Assembly: GCF_003057885.1 (NCBI RefSeq)
Contig: NZ_QAGK01000007.1
Coordinates: 124,001 to 188,000, forward strand
Origin: Oceaniglobus ichthyenteri
GTDB taxonomy: Bacteria > Pseudomonadota > Alphaproteobacteria > Rhodobacterales > Rhodobacteraceae
DNA length: 64,000 nt
Direction of reading: 5' to 3'
Below are positions 29,085 to 38,965 of the stretch, piece after piece. The position numbers and the translations under genes are program-made. The notes beneath the pieces were generated by a model. That model ran no database searches. It was not told the DNA's origin and saw only the letters and a list, made by a program, of their open reading frames with translations. The first letter of the stretch is position 1, and every line of letters begins with the position of its first letter.

Positions 29085-29662
29085 GCAGGCACCCCGGCTG
29101 TATCAAGGAAATTCTGAAGCAAGGCGTGACCATGTTCTGATTTAAGGGATTCGGGGTGAAATTGTACACCGTGAATTGGAAGGTCGCGGTGGGACAGGCC
29201 CATGATGGTGCCGTCTTCGATATCGGCAGTGATTTCCAGACAATCGGGCAGACCGTCGCGCGCAACCGTCAGGGAATGATACCGCGTTGCCGCAAAGGGC
29301 GAAGGCAGGCCGGCGAACACGCCGCGCCCCCGGTGGCGAATCGCGGCCAGTTTGCCATGCACAATTTCGCGCGCCGGCACGACCTGGCCGCCGAACGCCT
29401 GGCCAATCGCCTGATGGCCCAGACAGACCCCCAACAAAGGTGTGCGAGTTTGTGCCGCTGCGTCAATCAATCCCAGGCAAATCCCCGCCCGATCCGGATC
29501 ACACGGCCCCGGCGACAGCAATATTGCCGAAGGGCGCAGGGCCATTGCCTGCTCAACATTCAACGCGTCATTGCGGTGCACCTGCACATCTGCGCCTAAT
29601 TCGCCCAGGTAATGCACAAGGTTGTAGGTAAAGCTGTCGTAGTTATCGATCAACAGGAGCAA
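29081..29662 (-). CDS. trpG: Anthranilate synthase glutamine amidotransferase subunit
   Basis: 193 residues. It supplies ammonia from glutamine to Trp[21 protein letters not shown] starts the class I amidotransferase fold. [15 protein letters not shown] carries the nucleophilic cysteine, and GVQFHPES the catalytic histidine and glutamate. I chose a TTG start at 29662 because AGGA precedes it by 9 bases and it gives the family start; the frame is open 8 codons further. It overlaps trpD. trpE is not adjacent in this window. Confidence 0.94.
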   Translation of the reverse strand: MLLLIDNYDSFTYNLVHYLGELGADVQVHRNDALNVEQAMALRPSAILLSPGPCDPDRAGICLGLIDAAAQTRTPLLGVCLGHQAIGQAFGGQVVPAREIVHGKLAAIRHRGRGVFAGLPSPFAATRYHSLTVARDGLPDCLEITADIEDGTIMGLSHRDLPIHGVQFHPESLKSEHGHALLQNFLDTAGVPA

Positions 29663-29817
29663 GGCAGGGTTCCTTTGATGAGGCAAGAGGCGGCTGGACC
29701 GCAGGCGGTGGCGGTGGCAAGAGGGGGTGAACCTGCCGGTGTGTCGCGCTATACATGGCCGCAGGCACGCCCGAGGGTCAAGCGCCGTTGGCGCACGAAG
29801 AACGGAGTATTTGGATC

Positions 29818-31518
29818 GTGGTTCGCGGAATTCTTTCGGGTGGGGTGTTCGGGGTTGTTGTCTCGGGGCTGGCGCTGGTCATTATCAGCCAGCTGGCCGA
29901 GCGTCGGGTGTTGGCACCGGTTCCGCAGGCGCAGACCGAAACAATCGGCGATCTGAACCCCGAACAGGGAGATGAGGGCGATGCGCCCGATGCGCCGTTG
30001 TCCGAACCGCTGCAACCCGAAGCGTCAGAGCCGGTGACACCGCAACAGCCCGCGCCGGATATCATCGCACCAGATGAACCAATGCAGGGGTCTGCCGAAC
30101 CCACCCCCGCGCCCGATGTGATTGATATTCCATCGCAAAGCGCGCCATTGCCCGAAACAACGGCCGCGCCGAACGCTCCGGCGGTGGAAAACGCACCGGA
30201 TTTGGCCGATCCGACCGCCGCCCTGGCGCCGATATCGGACGCCGACGCGCCGCCCTCCATTGCACCGCCCGCCCCCGCCACCCCCGGTGTGGCCCCCGAA
30301 ACCAACAGCCGCGCGCCCGATGGGTTTGCGATGATCGGGGCCGGGGATGATGCCCCGCAAGCGCCCGCGCCCGAAAATACGCCCCGTTTGCCCGACGCGC
30401 CGGCCGGGCCTATGGGGCCGGGTCCGGTGGTGGTAACGGCATTGGCCGTGCCAAATTTACAACCATCTGGCGGTGCCGATACATCGCCCACCGCGCCAGA
30501 CGCGTCACAGCACGCCGTATTTTCACCCAGCGTACCCACACGGCCCGCGCCGATCATGGCCGAGGCTGATCTGCCGGAGCCGATTCCGGCTGCACCTTTG
30601 TCCGTTGCGGCAGGGGCGGCAGATATCGAGGCACCCGGCGCGCCCGATATCACCTCACCGCCAGAGGACGAAACGCCGGTAACCGTCGCCGCGCGTCCAC
30701 AACCGCCGGGCGGCGACACCGCGGCAAGCCCACTGCCCAATGCCGGCGCTGCGCCAGCACCGCGCGAGCCGGTGGTGATTACCAACCGTCTGCCGCGAAT
30801 CGGAGATGCCGTCCCGGAGGCTGAAATCGCGCAGGACGCGCCCGAAACGCCGCTGGCGCCCGATGCTTTGACGCGCAACGGTGAGCCGTTTGCAAACCCC
30901 GATAGCAGCCCGATTGTTGCCGTGGTTCTGTTGGATGAGGGCGGGCCAGAAATCACCCTTCCGATCCCGGTCAGCGTGGCGGTCAACGCCCGCGCCCCGG
31001 ATGCGGCCGAACGCATGGCGCGGTATCGCGCCGCCGGGATCGAAGTTTTGCTGACCCCGGATTTCCCCGCCGGCGCACAGCCCACCGATGTGGCCGTTTC
31101 GCTGCAGGATGCGTTCACCCGGTTGCCGGATGCAGTAGCGGTCATTGATACCCCCAGTGGGGATTTGTCAGGAAACCGCGACGTGTTGGCGCAGATGATC
31201 AGCGAACTGGCCGAAACAGGACATGGATTCTTGACCTTTCCCAAAGGGTTGAACACCGCCTTGCAGGTGGCCAACCGGGGTGGTGTGTCGGCGGCATTGG
31301 TGTTTCGTGAAATTGACAGCGCGGGGCAGGATCAGCGCGCGATCAAACGGTTTCTGGACCAGGCCGCATTTCGCGCGCGTCAGGAAAACGCAGTCATTCT
31401 GGTTGGCCGAAATCAGCCCGAAACCATTGCCGCCCTGGCCGAATGGGCCTTGGGTAATCGCGCGGCCAGCGTTGCCTTGGCGCCTGTTTCGGCGGCGTTG
31501 AACGCTTTGACAGACTAG
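29818..31518 (+). CDS. YibQ-like divergent polysaccharide deacetylase family protein
   Basis: 566 residues from a GTG at 29818 with GGAG upstream (an ATG at 29755 is possible). One membrane segment near the start (GGVFGVVVSGLALVIISQLA) anchors it, with the rest periplasmic. About residues 40-360 are a low-complexity linker very rich in Ala, Pro, Asp and Glu. The C-terminal 200 residues are the divergent deacetylase domain (PIPVSVAVNARAPDAAERMA, EVLLTPDFP, GFLTFPKGLNTA). The substrate of this family is not established; E. coli YibQ lies next to envC in a cell envelope context. The linker would let the domain reach far across the periplasm. Confidence 0.83.
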   Translation: MVRGILSGGVFGVVVSGLALVIISQLAERRVLAPVPQAQTETIGDLNPEQGDEGDAPDAPLSEPLQPEASEPVTPQQPAPDIIAPDEPMQGSAEPTPAPDVIDIPSQSAPLPETTAAPNAPAVENAPDLADPTAALAPISDADAPPSIAPPAPATPGVAPETNSRAPDGFAMIGAGDDAPQAPAPENTPRLPDAPAGPMGPGPVVVTALAVPNLQPSGGADTSPTAPDASQHAVFSPSVPTRPAPIMAEADLPEPIPAAPLSVAAGAADIEAPGAPDITSPPEDETPVTVAARPQPPGGDTAASPLPNAGAAPAPREPVVITNRLPRIGDAVPEAEIAQDAPETPLAPDALTRNGEPFANPDSSPIVAVVLLDEGGPEITLPIPVSVAVNARAPDAAERMARYRAAGIEVLLTPDFPAGAQPTDVAVSLQDAFTRLPDAVAVIDTPSGDLSGNRDVLAQMISELAETGHGFLTFPKGLNTALQVANRGGVSAALVFREIDSAGQDQRAIKRFLDQAAFRARQENAVILVGRNQPETIAALAEWALGNRAASVALAPVSAALNALTD

Positions 31519-31724
31519 CCGCAGCGCGCGCCGCGCCCGGACCGGGCGTTCTCAGCAAACAAGCGGCGCGCTGGAGTGAAAAAAATAGATCCCGCCTCTC
31601 GCCTTGCTGCTTTGGCTCTGCTAACAGGAAAAAATCAGGATGACCGCTGATTGTTCGGTTCGGCGTCGTTGGCGCCGGGGCTTTTACACAGATCGTAAGA
31701 GTGTGTGAAAAATGGTCTGACTGT

Positions 31725-31809
31725 GCCCGTGTGGCGGAATTGGTAGACGCGCTAGATTTAGGTTCTAGTTTCTTCGGGAGTGGGGGTTCAAGTCCCTCCA
31801 CGGGCACCA
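31725..31809 (+). tRNA. tRNA-Leu (anticodon TAG)
   Basis: 85 bases with a long variable arm, as expected for leucine. The acceptor GCCCGTG pairs with CACGGGC. The anticodon stem CTAGA/TCTAG surrounds TTTAGGT with anticodon TAG. The T-loop is GTTCAAGTC and CCA is encoded at 31807-31809. Confidence 0.96.
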
Positions 31810-31946
31810 CAGGATCAAGAGATTTGGCCGGAATGCAACCTGTCAGGTGGCGAACCGGCTGGCGGTTTGGGTCAGCCAATCGCACCGGTGCATCACCCCT
31901 TTTTCCAAAGCGGTGATGCGGGTTTTCAGTGGTCAAATCACAGGTG

Positions 31947-33065
31947 TTATATCTCATAGCGCAAAAGCGCGGCCAATGATCCGTCACCGGGAAGATCATC
32001 CTTACGGACCGCCAGAACCCGCGCCCCGGTGCGCATTGCGCGCCCGGCAATTTCATCGACCACACCGTAACTTGCCGCGCTTTGGGTGTCGGCAAAAGTG
32101 ACCGCGCCGGTTTCATCGTCAACCGTGCCCGGAACCACCGCATCAAAATCAACCAAAAGCGTTTCAATCCCGCCAAAGGTGGCGGCGCGGGCGGCATCCG
32201 AAATATCCGTGGTCACACGGCTTTGCCCGGTCAACCGGTCAAATTCTGCGCGGAAATCCTGGATCTGGGTGGCGTGATACGCATCAAGGATCGGACGCGC
32301 CGCAGTGGCCAATTCGGCGTCTGACAGATCATCGGGGCTGGTTTCGATGGTTTGATCCAAAAGAGGCACCGAAGAATGGGCGCGCACCAAGGCGGCAACC
32401 GGTTGGGTTGCGGCCAGAATGACCGGCATGTCCGATTGCGACAGAACCGGGCGCAGTGCTGCGTCGATCTGGCGGATATATTGCCCCAGACGTACCTTTT
32501 GCCCTTCGGACCCCTGAATACGGCCACTGGCCGAACGATCATTGATTGATGCCTTGCCCACGGCATTGGCGGCGTTGCGCGGCATGTCGGACACCCGCAC
32601 GGCGCGGGCGGGCAGATCGGCCGACACATCGACCAGACGCACGGCATTTTCCGAAACGGCCAGAACATGCGCGGCCTGTGGGAATGTGACGGCGCGCAAC
32701 AATGGCTTCAGGTGGAACCGATCCGACACTGCCACCATATCGGTCAGTTTGTTGGCCAGGCGATAGGTGATGATCCGGTCAGGCGTGGCCAGAATGCCAA
32801 GGCTGTGTGCCTGATGTGCCCAAAAATCGTCATCCTCCAACAAAACATCAAAATGTTGCGTCAAAAGCGCGGCGCGGCGTTTATCAAGACCCGCTGTTTC
32901 AATCTGCGCCATCGCAGTTTTAACGTGGTTTTGCAGGGTGATGCGGGTTTGGTCTGCTTTTTCGGAAAGCGGTGTCGTGCCAAGGTAAATCGACACACAG
33001 GCATCGGCGCGGTGCTGGTTCAGAGTGCCAAGCTCTTTGGCGGTTGGCATGTCAACGTATAACAA
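31947..33065 (-). CDS. baeRF family protein (bacterial eRF1-like)
   Basis: 372 residues. The C-terminal part (FGGIETLLVDFDAVVPGTV, YGVVDEIAGRAMRTGARVLAVRKDDLPGDGSLAALLRYEI region) and the middle RLVDVSADLPARAVRVSDMP match the bacterial family distantly related to archaeal release factor eRF1. A role in rescuing or modulating stalled ribosomes under stress has been proposed for these families, not shown. Cys-poor and without membrane segments, it should be cytoplasmic. A TTG at 33065 with AGGA 7 bases upstream gives the family-like start MLYVDMPT. It is divergent from the HdeD/ATPase block and is often found with stress genes. Confidence 0.78.
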   Translation of the reverse strand: MLYVDMPTAKELGTLNQHRADACVSIYLGTTPLSEKADQTRITLQNHVKTAMAQIETAGLDKRRAALLTQHFDVLLEDDDFWAHQAHSLGILATPDRIITYRLANKLTDMVAVSDRFHLKPLLRAVTFPQAAHVLAVSENAVRLVDVSADLPARAVRVSDMPRNAANAVGKASINDRSASGRIQGSEGQKVRLGQYIRQIDAALRPVLSQSDMPVILAATQPVAALVRAHSSVPLLDQTIETSPDDLSDAELATAARPILDAYHATQIQDFRAEFDRLTGQSRVTTDISDAARAATFGGIETLLVDFDAVVPGTVDDETGAVTFADTQSAASYGVVDEIAGRAMRTGARVLAVRKDDLPGDGSLAALLRYEI

Positions 33066-33128
33066 TTTGTTTTCCTTGCGATTAACGGGGTGTTTCCCCG
33101 ATGATAGCCGCGATCACCGCCGTTGGCA

Positions 33129-33142
33129 TTGATCCAGGTTAA
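33129..33142. promoter_or_regulatory. FNR-like box TTGATCCAGGTTAA
   Basis: It matches the FNR/FnrL consensus TTGAT-N4-ATCAA at 8 of 10 positions. It lies in the divergent interval between the baeRF gene (start 33065) and the 33235 gene that heads the HdeD/SDR/ATPase block, so it could control either direction. A Crp/Fnr regulator gene lies at the far end of the same block. Confidence 0.4.
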
Positions 33143-33234
33143 TGCGCGGTCTGCATAACCCGGATATCATGAACTCTGTCGGGTCGGGCCAACACTCACG
33201 ACCCGTACCCGTAACCGTCGAAAAGGAAGGTGCG

Positions 33235-33513
33235 ATGACATCTCAAGCCGATCCTGAACCGAAAAAGATCAAAGCGGCGCTGGCGTCAGGGTTGGGGAAG
33301 GTTTACACACGTCATGGTTTTGTTGCGCGCCTGTGTGGCGTCGCCGACAGGGATAATTCCCGCCGGAGCAATGAACCAAAGGCCGCCGCGCTTTTTGCGC
33401 GCGGCGGTGGAATGGCAGGAATGGGCCGGTTGGACCATGCCGCCGAAATATTGGCCGGCCGCGCCGGAACGCGCATCGCCGCCATGACATGGAGAGCGCC
33501 GACACATGCGTGA
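33235..33513 (+). CDS. Small unknown protein before HdeD-like gene
   Basis: 92 residues from an ATG with an excellent ribosome site (AAGGAAGGTGCG). The N-terminal part is charged (MTSQADPEPKKIKAALASGL) and the middle is rich in Arg, Gly and Ala. No family is recognised. Its end overlaps the HdeD-like start by 8 bases, which supports real translation and coupling. The composition of residues 40-92 is poor enough that it could be a shortened or decayed gene that now serves mainly as a leader. Confidence 0.45.
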   Translation: MTSQADPEPKKIKAALASGLGKVYTRHGFVARLCGVADRDNSRRSNEPKAAALFARGGGMAGMGRLDHAAEILAGRAGTRIAAMTWRAPTHA

Positions 33514-34066
33514 GTTGCATCCCAATCTGACACAAAACTGGCGGCTGTTCCTGTTGCGCGGCATTGTCGCCATCGGTTTTGGCCTTGTCACCTTCGCATG
33601 GCCGGGTCTGACTCTGGATGGTCTGGTGGTGCTGTTTGGCGCTTTTGTTCTGCTGGACGGGGTTCTTGCGCTGGCTCTGGCAACGCGTGATCGTCGCTGG
33701 CTTGGCATGTGGTGGGTCTGGGCGGTTGAGGGGGTTCTGGGGCTGGGGGTGTTTTTGCTGACGCTGTATGCGCCGGATGCCACGGCCTTTGCCTTGCGCA
33801 TCCTGATTGCCGTCTGGGCCATGCTTGACGGGTTGCTCAGGGTGGTGATCGCCATCCGTTTGCGCCGTGAAATTCCCGGCGAGCGGTTTCTGGTGCTGGG
33901 CGGGCTGTTATCGTTTTTGGCCGGTGTGGTGATGTTTGTTGTCCCGTTAGAGGGGGCGCTGGCGGTCATCTGGCTGATTGAACTGCACGCGCTCGGCGTT
34001 GGCGCGCTGTTTGTCGCGCTGGCGGAAAAGCTGCGGCGCAAATCCACAGGATCGGCCCCGGCGTGA
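33506..34066 (+). CDS. HdeD/DUF308 family membrane protein
   Basis: 186 residues with six membrane helices in three pairs, beginning LFLLRGIVAIGFGLVTFAWP and repeating the pattern R...G...G as in DUF308/HdeD proteins (WVWAVEGVLGLGVFLLTLY, FLVLGGLLSFLAGVVMFVVP). E. coli HdeD is linked to acid resistance at high cell density; the molecular role is unknown. It is an inner membrane protein. It stands in tandem with the SDR and ATPase genes, suggesting a role in ion or pH stress. Confidence 0.85.
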   Translation: MRELHPNLTQNWRLFLLRGIVAIGFGLVTFAWPGLTLDGLVVLFGAFVLLDGVLALALATRDRRWLGMWWVWAVEGVLGLGVFLLTLYAPDATAFALRILIAVWAMLDGLLRVVIAIRLRREIPGERFLVLGGLLSFLAGVVMFVVPLEGALAVIWLIELHALGVGALFVALAEKLRRKSTGSAPA

Positions 34067-34096
34067 TTGCGGGGCCCTATTATGAAAGGACATAAG

Positions 34097-34867
34097 ATGA
34101 AACGTTTGCAGGATAAGATTGCGTTGATCACCGGCGGTGCGGCCGGGATCGGGTTGGAAACAGCGCGGCTGTTTCTGGAACATGGCGCAAAGGTTGCCTT
34201 GATCGATCTGAAAGACGACGATCTGAGCGCCGCCGCCGATACGTTGAACGCGGGCGACGATGTGCTGTGTGTGGCCGCCGATGTATCTTCGGCCGAGGAT
34301 AGCGCGCGTTACGTCAAGGCGGTGCTGGATCGTTTTGGCCAGATCGACGTGTTTTTCAATAACGCCGGAATCGAGGGCAAGGTCGCGCCATTGGTCGATC
34401 AGAAGATCGAGGATTTTGACCGGGTCATGTCGGTCAACGTGCGCGGCGCCTTTCTGGGCTTGCAACATGTCATGCCCGCCATGATCGAACGCAAATCCGG
34501 CAGTATCATCAACATGTCATCCATCGCCGGGCTACAGGGCAGCGCCAATGTGGCCCCCTATATCACGTCAAAACACGCCATTGTCGGGCTGACCCGGGCC
34601 GCCGCAATCGAGGCGGCAGCGGCCAATGTGCGCGTGAACTCGGTGCATCCATCGCCGATCAACACCCGGATGATGCGGTCATTGGAAGAAGGGTTCAGCC
34701 CCGGCCATGGCGATGAGACGCAAAAACAACTGGCCGCGTCGATCCCGCTGGCGCGCTATGGTGAATCCATTGATGTGGCCAATCTGGTGCTGTTTCTGGC
34801 ATCGGATGAATCGGCGTTTATCACCGGGGGGCAGTATCCGGTTGATGGCGGTTTGGCGGCGGGTTGA
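34097..34867 (+). CDS. Short-chain dehydrogenase/reductase
   Basis: 256 residues from the ATG at 34097 (AAAGGA upstream). It is a classical SDR: TGGAAGIG (12-19) binds NAD(P), NNAGI stabilises the fold, and the catalytic set is Ser in NMSSIAG with Y155 and K159 in YITSK. An Asp after the second strand (LIDLKDDD) favours NAD+ over NADP+. The substrate is unknown. It ends 3 bases before atpD, so it is part of the N-ATPase transcript, an arrangement that suggests a redox step linked to ATPase use. Confidence 0.88.
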   Translation: MKRLQDKIALITGGAAGIGLETARLFLEHGAKVALIDLKDDDLSAAADTLNAGDDVLCVAADVSSAEDSARYVKAVLDRFGQIDVFFNNAGIEGKVAPLVDQKIEDFDRVMSVNVRGAFLGLQHVMPAMIERKSGSIINMSSIAGLQGSANVAPYITSKHAIVGLTRAAAIEAAAANVRVNSVHPSPINTRMMRSLEEGFSPGHGDETQKQLAASIPLARYGESIDVANLVLFLASDESAFITGGQYPVDGGLAAG

Positions 34868-36647
<1,780 letters not shown>

Positions 36648-36651
<4 letters not shown>

Positions 36652-36926
36652 GTGAGCACAAAAAGGCCAACCAGATCGGCCGCGACGCCGCGCGCAAAAA
36701 GGCCGCGCGCGACAATCCCGGCCCCAGCCCATTGCGCGGAATCGGCGTGTTTGGGATGATCGGCTGGGCCGTAGCGGTGCCAACCGTGGGGGGTGCGTTT
36801 TTGGGCCTGTGGTTAGATCGGATCGCGCCACAGGACTTTTCCTGGACCATCGCCCTGATCCTGGGCGGGGTGGCGATTGGCGGGTTTCTGGCCTGGCGAT
36901 GGATCGACAAAGAGAAAGGCGAGTGA
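36648..36926 (+). CDS. atpQ: N-type ATPase AtpQ subunit (AtpI-like)
   Basis: 92 residues with a basic N-terminal stretch (KKANQIGRDAARKKAARDNP) and two membrane helices (IGVFGMIGWAVAVPTVGGAFLGLWL and the pair after DFSWTIALILGGVAIGG). This is the AtpI/AtpQ type of accessory F0 protein, likely helping to assemble the c-ring. The position between atpC and atpR is diagnostic of N-ATPase operons. It overlaps both neighbours. Confidence 0.88.
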
Positions 36927-37225
36927 TGTTGGCCAGTTTTGATTTCCCGCTGTTCGGCTTTGGCCTTTTGGCCGGAGCATTGGCGGCGGCGTTGTTTTTT
37001 GCCGGGCTGGCCTGGGGCATGCGGCTGGCGCTGCGCGCGCCGCGTCCGGTTGCCGTGCTGCTGCCCAGTGCCGCCTTGCGCATTGCACTGTTGCTGGGCG
37101 CGGGGTGGTGGGTGGCCACATGGGGTGTGGCGGCGATACTGGGCTTTGCGCTGGCCTTCATGGTGGTGCGGCTGATTTTGCTGACCGCGCTGCAACCGAA
37201 AAAAGAGGCAACGCCATGGAAATGA
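36926..37225 (+). CDS. atpR: N-type ATPase AtpR subunit
   Basis: 99 residues and three hydrophobic helices (GFGLLAGALAAALFFAGLAWGM, LLLGAGWWVATWGVAAILG, ALAFMVVRLILLTAL). It contains two conserved-looking Arg residues near membrane ends (GMRLALRAP, AALRIALLLG). AtpR is specific to N-ATPases and has been proposed to interact with the second carboxylate of the c subunit. It begins on the atpQ stop (TGATG) and its end overlaps the atpB start by 10 bases. Confidence 0.85.
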   Translation: MLASFDFPLFGFGLLAGALAAALFFAGLAWGMRLALRAPRPVAVLLPSAALRIALLLGAGWWVATWGVAAILGFALAFMVVRLILLTALQPKKEATPWK

Positions 37226-37920
37226 CCCCCGATGAGATCACGGTGTTTACCGTCGGCGGTTTTACGGTAAATGCGACGATTGTTTTTACCTGGATCGTGA
37301 TGGCGATCCTGACCCTGACGTCAATCCTGATCACCCGCAATTTGCGCCCCGATGTGCCACCAAACCGTTGGCGCACCACGCTTGAGGCAGTGGTGCTGAC
37401 CATCCAAGGCCAGATCAATGAAATCAGCGCGCGGCCCGACCGGCGGGTGCTGTATTTTGCCGGAACGCTGTTTTTGTTTATTTTCGTATCAAATCTTCTG
37501 GCCATTGTGCCGGGTTGGCATGCGCCCACCGGATCACTTTCCACCACCGCGGCGCTGGCACTGGCGGTGCTGGTTGCGGTGCCGCTGTTTGGCATCGCAA
37601 GCCGCGGCATCGGGGGATATTTGCGCAGCTATATCGAACCCAACATCATCATGCTGCCATTCAACATCATCGGTGAATTTTCGCGCGGCGTCTCTTTGGC
37701 CATTCGCCTGTATGGCAACGTGATGAGCGGTGCTGTGATTGCCGCGATATTGCTGGGCGTTGCGCCGTTTTTCTTTCCGGTGATCATGGATGCGCTGGGC
37801 CTGCTGACCGGCGTGATTCAGGCGTATATCTTTGCCATCCTTGCCACCGTTTATATTTCGTCAGCCACCGAAGTGGCCGAAACCGAACCCAAAGCTGCCG
37901 TTACAAAGGACCAGACATGA
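37216..37920 (+). CDS. atpB: N-type ATPase subunit a
   Basis: 234 residues with five to six membrane helices. The essential stator arginine is R164 in SLAIRLYGNVMSG, within the helix that faces the c-ring, and NIIGEFSRG precedes it as in other a subunits. NLRPDVPPNRWRTTLEAVV at the cytoplasmic side is typical of the compact N-type form. The ATG at 37216 lies inside the end of atpR; the stop overlaps atpE by 4 bases. Confidence 0.93.
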   Translation: MEMTPDEITVFTVGGFTVNATIVFTWIVMAILTLTSILITRNLRPDVPPNRWRTTLEAVVLTIQGQINEISARPDRRVLYFAGTLFLFIFVSNLLAIVPGWHAPTGSLSTTAALALAVLVAVPLFGIASRGIGGYLRSYIEPNIIMLPFNIIGEFSRGVSLAIRLYGNVMSGAVIAAILLGVAPFFFPVIMDALGLLTGVIQAYIFAILATVYISSATEVAETEPKAAVTKDQT

Positions 37921-38207
37921 CCGATCTCGCCATCATTGCTGCAATTTCGATTTTCACCGCCGGGCTGACCGTGTCGTTTGGCGCGCTTGGCCCCGCCTTG
38001 GGTGAAGGGCGCGCAGCGGCCAGTGCGCTGTCGGCCATTGCCCAACAGCCCGATTCCGCCTCGACCTTGTCGCGCACCCTGTTTGTCAGCCTTGCGATGA
38101 TCGAATCCACCGCGATCTATTGTTTCGTGGTGGCGATGATCCTGTTGTTTGCCAACCCGTTCTGGAACGCAGCCGTTGAAGCGGCAAGTCAGGGCGCGGG
38201 TGGCTAA
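37917..38207 (+). CDS. atpE: N-type ATPase subunit c
   Basis: 96 residues, a hairpin of two membrane helices that oligomerises into the rotor ring. The second helix has IESTAIYCFVVAMILLFANP, with E63, S64, T65 and Y68 matching the ESTxxY set of sodium-binding c subunits such as that of Propionigenium modestum. In the first helix the glutamine ligand of those enzymes is E30 (ALGEGRAA), giving two carboxylates per subunit, as is typical of N-ATPases. Ion choice cannot be decided from sequence: the Burkholderia pseudomallei N-type ring was reported as proton-selective in spite of similar residues. Confidence 0.94.
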   Translation: MTDLAIIAAISIFTAGLTVSFGALGPALGEGRAAASALSAIAQQPDSASTLSRTLFVSLAMIESTAIYCFVVAMILLFANPFWNAAVEAASQGAGG

Positions 38208-38209
38208 CG

Positions 38210-38965
38210 ATGTCGATTGACTGGATCACCGTCGCGGCCCAACTGGTTAACTTTCTGGTGCTGGTATGGTTGTTGAAACGGTTCTTGTACCGCCCGATCC
38301 TGGATGGGATCGATGCGCGCGAACGCGAAATCTCCGACCGTATGGCCGAAGCGGCGCAGATCCGCGAGGCGGCCGAAACCGCCGCCGCAGAACACCATGC
38401 CGAAACCCAGCGCCTGAAAGCGGCGCGCGATGGCGCCCTGGAACAGGCCCGCGCCGAGGCCGCCGCCGAGCGGGATGAAATGCTGTCACAGGCGCGCGCG
38501 CGACTGAACCGCGAACAGGAATCCCGCGCCACCGAACGGGCGCAAGAGGCGCGCCAATACACCGAAAAGCTGCATCAAAAGGGGGCGGCAGCCTTGGTTT
38601 CGCTGACTCGCAAGGCGCTGAACGATCTGTCTGGCGAAACCTTGGAAGATCGCATCGTGGCGCGCGCCATATCGCGTCTGGGCGCCATGACCGACGATTT
38701 GAAGGCCGCAGTCGGCGACAGCCGCGCCGCCGTGGTGACCACGCGCACGCCGTTGCCCGATAATCTGCGCACGCAGATCGACACTGCGATTGCGGATGCA
38801 TTGCCCGGCACAAACGTGCGTTATGCCACCGACCCGGATCAATCGCCGGGCCTGTCCTTGCGGTTGGGCGGCGCGCAACTGGGCTGGACTGTCGATGGCT
38901 ATGTCGACGGATTGCAAGAAATCTTAAGCGATGCGGAACAAAAGAGGCGCTCTGATGCTGCATGA
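38210..38965 (+). CDS. atpF: N-type ATPase subunit b with extra C-terminal domain
   Basis: 251 residues, about 90 more than a standard b subunit. One membrane helix (residues 5-25, [23 protein letters not shown]) leads into a long charged coiled coil ([25 protein letters not shown] onward to about 145). The last ~85 residues are globular and end [26 protein letters not shown], which resembles the C-terminal part of delta subunits. N-ATPase operons lack atpH (delta); none is present here, so this extension may take over the delta function. It overlaps atpA by 11 bases. Confidence 0.88.
   Translation: MSIDWITVAAQLVNFLVLVWLLKRFLYRPILDGIDAREREISDRMAEAAQIREAAETAAAEHHAETQRLKAARDGALEQARAEAAAERDEMLSQARARLNREQESRATERAQEARQYTEKLHQKGAAALVSLTRKALNDLSGETLEDRIVARAISRLGAMTDDLKAAVGDSRAAVVTTRTPLPDNLRTQIDTAIADALPGTNVRYATDPDQSPGLSLRLGGAQLGWTVDGYVDGLQEILSDAEQKRRSDAA

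Noticed and set aside
29778-31274. 498-codon minus-strand frame rich in Gly, Ala and Ser
   Set aside because: It mirrors the Ala/Pro-rich linker of the YibQ-like gene; GC-rich low-complexity coding DNA gives such frames.
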